DNA from: Planktothricoides sp. SR001
Lineage (GTDB): Bacteria; Cyanobacteriota; Cyanobacteriia; Cyanobacteriales; Laspinemataceae
Length of the DNA: 40,590 nucleotides
Direction: 5' to 3'
Assembly: GCF_001276715.1 (NCBI RefSeq)
Contig: NZ_LIUQ01000016.1
Coordinates: forward strand, 11,156-51,745
Both the position numbers and the translations under genes were made by a program. This document shows positions 35,226-40,590 of the stretch, piece by piece. Positions within the stretch are counted from its first letter, which is position 1. The number at the start of each line of letters is the position of its first letter. The notes beneath the pieces were generated by a model that saw only the letters and a program-made list of their open reading frames with translations, searched no databases and was not told where the DNA came from.

Positions 35226-35540
35226 ATTGGTAAGGGCGAAGCATTCCCGGCAAAAATTCACGCTTCTAACCATCTAACTTCTGCCAGTATTGGTAAGGGC
35301 GAAGCATTCCCGGAACAAATTCACTCTTCTAACCATCTAACTTCTGCCAGTATTGGTAAGGGCGAAGCATTCCCGGCAAAAATTCACGCTTCTAACCATC
35401 TAACTTCTGCCAGTATTGGTAAGGGCGAAGCATTCCCGGCAAAAATTCACGCTTCTAACCATCTAACTTCTGCCAGTATTGGTAAGGGCGAAGCATTCCC
35501 GGCAAAAATTCACGCTTCTAACCATCTAACTTCTGCGGGA
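35226..35540. repeat. Five tandem copies of a 63-bp unit
   Basis: Unit boundaries at 35226, 35289, 35352, 35415 and 35478, an exact 63-bp period. Each unit opens with ATTGGTAAGGGCGAAGC and contains CATCTAACTTCTGCC; copy 2 differs at a few bases (ACAAATTCACTC for AAAAATTCACGC). After the last copy the sequence turns into GGGAATGCTTCGCCCCTAC, the inverse complement of the unit's GGGCGAAGCATTCCC. There is no spacer variation, so this is not CRISPR. Confidence 0.95.
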
Positions 35541-35625
35541 ATGCTTCGCCCCTACAAGCGCCCGTTCAAATCGATGTCAACGAAAATTTGATCATAATTT
35601 TCTCCATTTTCTCCGGGATGAACCA

Positions 35626-35689
35626 GGGCGAAGCATTTTGACCCAAATTTGAGGATTTTTCCAGAAATTTTTGCCAAAATGCTTCGCCC
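35626..35689. repeat. Palindromic element with GGGCGAAGCATTTTG arms
   Basis: Perfect 15-bp inverted repeats GGGCGAAGCATTTTG / CAAAATGCTTCGCCC around a 34-base centre, ending 94 bases before the FHA-PrsW gene. It shares its GGGCGAAGCATT end with the 63-bp unit upstream. A plus-strand promoter for the following gene must lie near or beyond it. Confidence 0.8.
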
Positions 35690-35782
35690 CTACAATGTCC
35701 CTCTAGGTTGGGAATGGGATATAATGGATGATCTTGGATTGTCTGCCAAAATTTATTTATCATTAAAATCATTTAAAATTCC

Positions 35783-37138
35783 ATGACCCAGAAAGATCCT
35801 GAAGAGGCTTATCTACGACAAATCTTTCATGGAACGGGAAACACAGGTCAGCCAGATATCCCCGGTCAACCACCCCAGCGTTATCCCTTGTCTTCAACGG
35901 TTGAGGTGGTGCTAGGACGAGATCCGAGTTGTCAAATTCTGGTACAGCCCCAACAATATGTGATGGTTTCTCGGCACCATGCGGTGATTAGACCTAAGCA
36001 AAATCTCCCTAATGGTCAAACCTATTGGGAAATTTGCGATTTGAATAGTTCTAATGGGACTTTTGTTAATGGGAAACGGTTGCGCGGTTCTCAAAAGTTG
36101 ATGGTGGGCGATCGCATTTCTTTGAGTAAAAATGGCCCAGAATTTATTTTTGAAGATGTTAGCCCACGTCAAACAATAGTCAACAATACTCCGCCAAGCC
36201 AAGGCGGTAAACAGTCAGGAATATTACCATCTCAATCGGCAAATAATCTCACTTTTACCCAATTATTCCCGATTCTTTCTACAGGTCGGGATTTAAGGCG
36301 GAAAGCTTATTTAATTCCCGGTAGCATTACGGTGTTATTTGTAGTTTTGATGTTTGCTACTTTGGGCAATGCGAGTTTATTTAATCTGTTACTTGCGGCT
36401 TATTTGAGCATTAGTGGTTATTATTGTGTTTACCAACTTTGTGGCAAACATAAGCCCTGGTGGTGGCTTTTCGGCTGTGCGATCGCCACTATGGTGGTGC
36501 TATTAAGTCCGCTTTTATCTGTGTTTATTTTTATTTTCCGAGACATTTTGCCCGGTTCACTTCCCGATCCGACAAATGTCTCGTTTTTCCATTTACTTAC
36601 TGCCATGTTTTTTGGCGCCGGTTTAATGGAAGAATTGGTAAAAATTTTGCCCGTTTTGATGGCATTGGTGATAGGCCGATCGCTGCGATCGCCCTGGAGA
36701 GAACGCTTAGGAGTTTGGGAACCCCTGGATGGGATTTTATTAGGCAGCGCCTCAGCGGTTGGATTTACCCTGTTAGAGACTTTAGGACAATATGTACCGC
36801 AGATTGTTCAAGAAGTCGGAGAACTCCAAGGATTACAGTTATTAATTCCTCGGATATTAGGATCTGTGGCCGGTCATACGGCTTACAGTGGTTATTTGGG
36901 CTATTTTGTCGGCTTGAGTGTGTTGCAACCCAAGCAACGTTGGTTGATTTTAGGGGTGGGATATCTTTGTGCCTCTGGTTTGCACGCCCTCTGGAATTCT
37001 ACAGTAATTTTGGGATATCATGTCCTGGCCATTGTGGGCATTTTATCTTATGCGTTTTTAGGCGCTGCCATTTTGAAAGCGCGATCGCTCTCCCCCACGC
37101 GAGCAGAAAATTTTGCCACTCGGTTACGAGGGCAATGA
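35783..37138 (+). CDS. FHA-domain PrsW-family membrane protease
   Basis: A 451-aa fusion. Residues about 38-125 are an FHA phosphothreonine-binding domain (VVLGRDPSCQ, VSRHHAVI, DLNSSNGTFVNG). Residues about 165-440 are eight or so membrane helices of the PrsW family, with GAGLMEELVKILPVL (Glu-Glu motif), VGFTLLETLGQY, VAGHTAYSGYLGY and LHALWNS, the conserved acidic and His residues of these CAAX-protease-like intramembrane proteases. PrsW of Bacillus cleaves anti-sigma factors. Here the FHA domain could dock a phosphorylated partner. ATG at 35783 has no strong Shine-Dalgarno. It converges with the next gene. Confidence 0.88.
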   Translation: MTQKDPEEAYLRQIFHGTGNTGQPDIPGQPPQRYPLSSTVEVVLGRDPSCQILVQPQQYVMVSRHHAVIRPKQNLPNGQTYWEICDLNSSNGTFVNGKRLRGSQKLMVGDRISLSKNGPEFIFEDVSPRQTIVNNTPPSQGGKQSGILPSQSANNLTFTQLFPILSTGRDLRRKAYLIPGSITVLFVVLMFATLGNASLFNLLLAAYLSISGYYCVYQLCGKHKPWWWLFGCAIATMVVLLSPLLSVFIFIFRDILPGSLPDPTNVSFFHLLTAMFFGAGLMEELVKILPVLMALVIGRSLRSPWRERLGVWEPLDGILLGSASAVGFTLLETLGQYVPQIVQEVGELQGLQLLIPRILGSVAGHTAYSGYLGYFVGLSVLQPKQRWLILGVGYLCASGLHALWNSTVILGYHVLAIVGILSYAFLGAAILKARSLSPTRAENFATRLRGQ

Positions 37139-37201
37139 TGGCTGAATGAGATGGCTGAATGATTGCCTGAATTATGGGCTAGATCATTTTTTCGGAAACA
37201 A

Positions 37202-37906
37202 TTATTGACCCAATTCTTCTATTTGGTTTAATTCGGCTAAAGCATAACGGGCGATCGCAAAACTGACGCGAGCTCTTTCAATCTCTGATAGTTCCGTCCA
37301 CTGGCAAACACCGGAATTCAACCCATCTGCTCCTACCAGGGTTGATTCCGCAGAGTTGCCCCGCATGGCAAAGGCGAATGGACGCGCTAATACTTGCAAG
37401 TCTTCCTTAGCCCAGTCCGGTAACAAGTGATGAACGCATTGCACCAGTTGCTCCGCTAATGGCATCTGGTTCAGTTCTTGACAGCCGGTTTGAATGACTT
37501 CGATCGCCGAGGTGGCGATCTCCTCTAACCATGTCACCGGCACAAAATCCGCAAATTTGGCATAAATTGCTTGTTTTAGTTGGGCAATTGCGCGATGTTC
37601 TTGATGATGTTCTTGATGATGTTCTTGATGACTTTCTTGATAGTTTTCTTGATAATTTGCTCCATCGACTTCCTGCCAAACTTTTTCTAATTGAGCTACC
37701 CAGATTGGGGTTCTCGCGGCCAAAACCTCATCGGTAAGCTCTTCCAACCCACAATCTTGTTCGATCGCTTGAAAATAAACTTCTGACTCTGGGTCTGCGG
37801 GATTCCACGGATAGGCAATTTCATCTATTACCAGTGAATCCAATAATTCCAACTCTACCGGAAATGAGTCTGGGAAAAAGCTAGACTTTTTTGATTGATT
37901 AAACAT
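37202..37906 (-). CDS. Acidic hypothetical protein with QEHH repeat
   Basis: A 234-aa soluble acidic protein, unrecognised. N-terminus SFFPDSFPVELELLDSLVID with AYPWNPADPESEVYFQAIEQ; C-terminus rich in helices (SEIERARVSFAIARYALAEL). In the middle is a QEHHQEHHQEH run from a 12-bp tandem repeat (about 37600-37645). There is no signal peptide. It lies behind the CHAT-FHA gene on the same strand, but 536 bases separate them, so cotranscription is uncertain. Its possible link to the flanking FHA proteases rests on position only. Confidence 0.75.
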   Translation of the reverse strand: MFNQSKKSSFFPDSFPVELELLDSLVIDEIAYPWNPADPESEVYFQAIEQDCGLEELTDEVLAARTPIWVAQLEKVWQEVDGANYQENYQESHQEHHQEHHQEHRAIAQLKQAIYAKFADFVPVTWLEEIATSAIEVIQTGCQELNQMPLAEQLVQCVHHLLPDWAKEDLQVLARPFAFAMRGNSAESTLVGADGLNSGVCQWTELSEIERARVSFAIARYALAELNQIEELGQ

Positions 37907-38442
37907 TTTGATTCTGCTCCTGATCTTGGGATTGCTCCCATTCTATTCTTACCGCTACCTACAACGGTATTTTTGATAGTTCCGCATATATTATGAAGGA
38001 AAATATGAAGGAAAAATTGACTCAGGGTCATTTGTTATTTGTTATTTGTTATTTGTTGTTATTTGTTTGTTGGTTATTTTTTGTTAATTATTTGTTATTG
38101 GTTATTTGTTGTTTGTTGTTAAGCATTTGTTATTTGTGATTCGCTGAAATCATAACAAACAACCAACAACCACCAACCAAAGAATCCCTACCCAACAACC
38201 AACAACCACCTTGCCCTTCGACTTCGCTACCTTCGACTTCGCTACCTTCGGCTTCGCTACCTTCGACTTCGCTCAGGCCTCAACTTCCGCGAAGCGATGT
38301 CCTGACCCCTGACCCCTGACCCCTGACCCCTGACCCCTGACCCCTGAGCCGGTCGGGATGCGAAGGGTCGAAGGGTTGGGATGCGAATGGCCGAAGGGCA
38401 ACCAACAACCAACAACCACCAACCACCAACCAACAACAAATA
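37907..38442. repeat. Repeat-rich intergenic region
   Basis: Contains TTATTTG runs (38030-38110), AACAACCA runs on both sides (complementary to TTGGTTGTT), four copies of a CTTCGCTACCTTCGAC-type 16-bp unit (about 38218-38275), and six exact TGACCCC heptamers (38303-38344). The TTATTTG and AACAACCA tracts could pair as a long stem. No gene is seen; a minus-strand frame at 38257-38439 is repeat-derived. Confidence 0.8.
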
Positions 38443-40122
38443 TTACTGTCCTTCAATTACAAACTTTAAGGTTAAACCCTGGGAACTGCCAAATTTAATC
38501 TGATCCCCTGACTTGAGGGGGACTTCTTGATGGTGAATTTTTTGCCATCCTTGCGGGGCTAAAATTAACGTGCCATAACGAGAAAAGTCCCGCAAAAAAT
38601 AGGCCGGTTCTTGGTTTTCTTGACCAGAAATATCCCGATAAAATATTTCTGCGTGTTGTTGCGATACCCAACGTTCTTGAATCACTAAATCATTTTCCGA
38701 TCGCCTTCCTACGGTTAAGCGTCCCCCTTGAATGTGCCACACTTGTTCCGGGGAAAATTGTTGGCTGTAATCCTCCACAGGTCGCAACGATGCCACTGGT
38801 GCAGAAAAGCTTAAGGCTGTGGTTGAATTGTCCGGCAATTGAGTAATTAATGATTCCAAAGATTGAATCAGTTCCCCGTTAAAGTCTGGGTGCATATATA
38901 ACACCGGCAATGACCAAGCGGGTTGATTAAATTTGTAAAGCGTTAATAACTTTTGGCGGGCGATCGCCACTGCCCGATCAATCGCCATTCGGTTGGCTAA
39001 CCCCGCAGCAAAGGCTTGAATAAAGCTTAACGCTTCTTCGTCGGTAATTTCATCCCGCATGGCCAAAACTGCGGGCAATCCGTGATGAATCAGCACTTCC
39101 GCTAAACTACTGCGGGGAATCGCTTGTTGATTTTCCCGGATAAATGGTTGCGCCCCCCAGCAAGTGTTAAAAACCGCCAAAACTACGCCATTGGCAACGA
39201 GAAGTTGGGCTAATTCTGTACCGCTAAGGGTGGTATTTGGTCGCAGTAAAAGTTGACCCCCATCGGGGGCTTTTACCCCATGACCTGCATAAAAAATAAT
39301 ATTATATTTGCCGGTTTCTAATTGTTGGATTAGTTCAGCTTTGGTCGGTTGAATTAATGTATGCACATAAGAAGGCACCGTGGGCATTGGTAGATGGCGA
39401 TCGCCTTCCTTTTGGCTGACAATCGGCTGTTGTAAAATTTTTCTTAAAGCATCCGCTTCTTTGGCCAATTGTAGAGGAATGTTAGGTTTTTCCGGTTCGG
39501 CATCACTGCCCAAAACCAGCAGGATATTTAAATGATGACTACTGGTGACATTAGATAATGGGTCTACATCACTGGTGGTGCGACTAAATCGCAATTGTGG
39601 ATTGAGAGAAATCGCCGGTTTCCCTGCCTTTGGTTGGCCGATCTCCCACGGCAAGGCGATTAAATTCGGATCTCTAATATCTAATTGCACTCGTAAGGGT
39701 TGTTGCTTGCCGATCGCAATGCCTAGACTTTGGGCGAACGTGCTTTCAATTGCATCTTTAAAGATAAATTCCCAAAGATTTGTGCCCAGTTCCAGCATCA
39801 ATCTCGAACTATAGCTGATGGATTCACCGATCTGATTCGGGAAAACGGCAATTTCTGAGCCAAAAGCCGGGGGGTTGGGAGAAAACATTTGCTGCCATGC
39901 TTGCCACCTTTTGTTGAGGCTGTCTGACCAAAGACAGTCGTGATGGACGTAGCCTCCAGGATAAGGTGCTTTGACGACCCAAATGGCGAAATGACTCCCA
40001 GGGTGATTTGTCCCACCCGTTCTGATGGGGATGTCCTGGGTCGGGGTCAACGACCCTTGACCCAGACTTTCTTTTAATGGCGCGATCACAATGCTCAGAC
40101 ACGGCATCTCAGACTGAGACAT
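38443..40122 (-). CDS. CHAT-FHA protein (caspase-like protease with FHA domain)
   Basis: A 559-aa protein. A CHAT (caspase-HetF-associated with TPRs) domain lies at about residues 130-420, with the His in NIIFYAGHGVKAP (H281) and the Cys in VLAVFNTCWGAQPF (C321), the expected catalytic dyad. The surrounding TSLAEVL-type segment SSLAEVLIHHGLPAVLAMRD is also present. A C-terminal FHA domain at about 466-555 (TVGRRSENDLV, VSQQHAEIF, DFSRYGTLIL) should bind phosphothreonine. CHAT proteases are used in bacterial cell-death, defence and differentiation pathways. ATG at 40122 gives a good start. No classical TPR repeats are present, unlike many CHAT proteins. Confidence 0.9.
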   Translation of the reverse strand: MSQSEMPCLSIVIAPLKESLGQGSLTPTQDIPIRTGGTNHPGSHFAIWVVKAPYPGGYVHHDCLWSDSLNKRWQAWQQMFSPNPPAFGSEIAVFPNQIGESISYSSRLMLELGTNLWEFIFKDAIESTFAQSLGIAIGKQQPLRVQLDIRDPNLIALPWEIGQPKAGKPAISLNPQLRFSRTTSDVDPLSNVTSSHHLNILLVLGSDAEPEKPNIPLQLAKEADALRKILQQPIVSQKEGDRHLPMPTVPSYVHTLIQPTKAELIQQLETGKYNIIFYAGHGVKAPDGGQLLLRPNTTLSGTELAQLLVANGVVLAVFNTCWGAQPFIRENQQAIPRSSLAEVLIHHGLPAVLAMRDEITDEEALSFIQAFAAGLANRMAIDRAVAIARQKLLTLYKFNQPAWSLPVLYMHPDFNGELIQSLESLITQLPDNSTTALSFSAPVASLRPVEDYSQQFSPEQVWHIQGGRLTVGRRSENDLVIQERWVSQQHAEIFYRDISGQENQEPAYFLRDFSRYGTLILAPQGWQKIHHQEVPLKSGDQIKFGSSQGLTLKFVIEGQ

Positions 40123-40192
40123 TCAACTAGGACTCTCTGTTTAAACCGATTTTCTTCCAGTTTATCTGCGATCGGTTCAGGGATTACAGTTT

Positions 40193-40435
40193 TTGGTGTT
40201 GCTACGTTTTGAGGGATGGTTTTCCCGAATGGGGCGATCGGCCGACAGAATGGGGGCAGGTTTCGCGGGGGCAGGCTTCAGGTCAAGTTTCCCAGCTACT
40301 TTAGGACTTACGCAAGGGATAACCTTGGCTGATATTGATGCAGAAAGAGTCAAAGCGTTTCGGGAGTGGGCGGCGAGTCACTCAAGCGATCGGGCATCTT
40401 TATCCGATAAAGCGATTAGCCGAGAAAGCATTTAA
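40193..40435 (+). CDS. Doubtful small ORF at right end
   Basis: An 80-aa frame with a TTG start, opposite the CHAT-FHA gene. Its C-terminal half (LADIDAERVKAFREWAASHS) has coding-like composition, but no family is recognised. It contains the string GGACTTACGCAAGG, which resembles ends of cyanobacterial repeat elements. It may be a gene scrap. Confidence 0.25.
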   Translation: MVLLRFEGWFSRMGRSADRMGAGFAGAGFRSSFPATLGLTQGITLADIDAERVKAFREWAASHSSDRASLSDKAISRESI

Positions 40436-40480
40436 GTAGACGGGCAGAAATAAATGCACCACAGACCCCATTAGAGGAAA

Positions 40481-40574
40481 GAGGATGCATAGGCAAGAGG
40501 ATGCATAGGAAAGAGGATGCATAGGAAAGAGGATGCATAGGAAAGAGGATGCATAGGAAAGAGGATGCATAGGA
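40481..40574. repeat. 16-bp tandem repeat
   Basis: Six copies of GAGGATGCATAGGAAA at an exact 16-bp period (starts 40481, 40497, 40513, 40529, 40545, 40561); the first has C for A near its end. The array approaches the window edge, and each unit holds the 6-bp palindrome ATGCAT. Confidence 0.95.
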
Positions 40575-40590
40575 AAATTCTCTATTCTCT

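Noticed and set aside
35226-35540. CRISPR array
   Set aside because: The whole 63-bp unit is repeated with no unique spacers, and no cas gene is near.
36460-37149. Plus-strand 229-aa ORF
   Set aside because: An alternate-frame shadow of the PrsW region, whose own frame has clear conserved motifs.

Overview
The window comes from a cyanobacterium, most likely a filamentous Oscillatoriales-type species. The octamer GCGATCGC (HIP1) is scattered throughout. The gene families are typical of that group: DUF7219, XisH/XisI, Uma2, a desaturase-SDR fusion, CHAT-FHA, SBBP and RTX/Calx-beta giants. Short tandem repeats and palindromes fill the gaps. This is a lineage inference; no rRNA gene is present to fix it.

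Left part (1-12.6 kb), mostly housekeeping: ispF (-), a DUF7219 gene, a tiny S4-domain protein, an LD-carboxypeptidase and an ArsB/NhaD-type transporter (both -), a sterol-desaturase-like/SDR fusion, a CPA2 antiporter with universal-stress domains, a phosphotransferase, plsY (-), a Uma2 nuclease-fold protein (-) and a xisHI pair (-). The most informative regulatory element is a well-conserved c-di-AMP (ydaO/yuaA) riboswitch at 5116-5275 on the minus strand. It leads into the ArsB/NhaD transporter and possibly into the LD-carboxypeptidase behind it. The xisH gene is intact except for one nonsense codon exactly at its expected ExK glutamate.

Middle (13.2-23.5 kb): a 1025-aa SBBP-repeat surface/secreted-type protein, a Rhesus-type (not Amt-type) ammonium channel facing it across a shared terminator, and a lysophospholipid acyltransferase-like protein. 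Next comes a graveyard of mobile DNA: a decayed group II intron with an HNH remnant fused to a broken PIN toxin, then a broken IS1-type transposase. It is followed by an unusual GRDP/TIGR04222 membrane protein with a Gly/Cys tail.

Right part (23.7-40.6 kb), envelope and signalling: a periplasmic substrate-binding protein, a TolC-family protein, two paralogous SH3 proteins (-) and an RTX/Calx-beta protein that probably leaves by a type I system. Peptide deformylase and a 65-aa membrane peptide follow. Then comes a compact group II intron without an ORF (34188-35004), with complete 5' end and domain V, followed by palindromic elements and a 63-bp tandem array. The window ends with an FHA-PrsW membrane protease, an unknown acidic protein and a CHAT-FHA caspase-like protein. 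The last group pairs two different protease modules with phosphopeptide-reading domains and is the best candidate for an uncharacterised signalling system.

Coordinates of starts were chosen from ribosome-binding sites and family lengths where these could be judged. Family names rest on motif recognition by eye; no database search was run.
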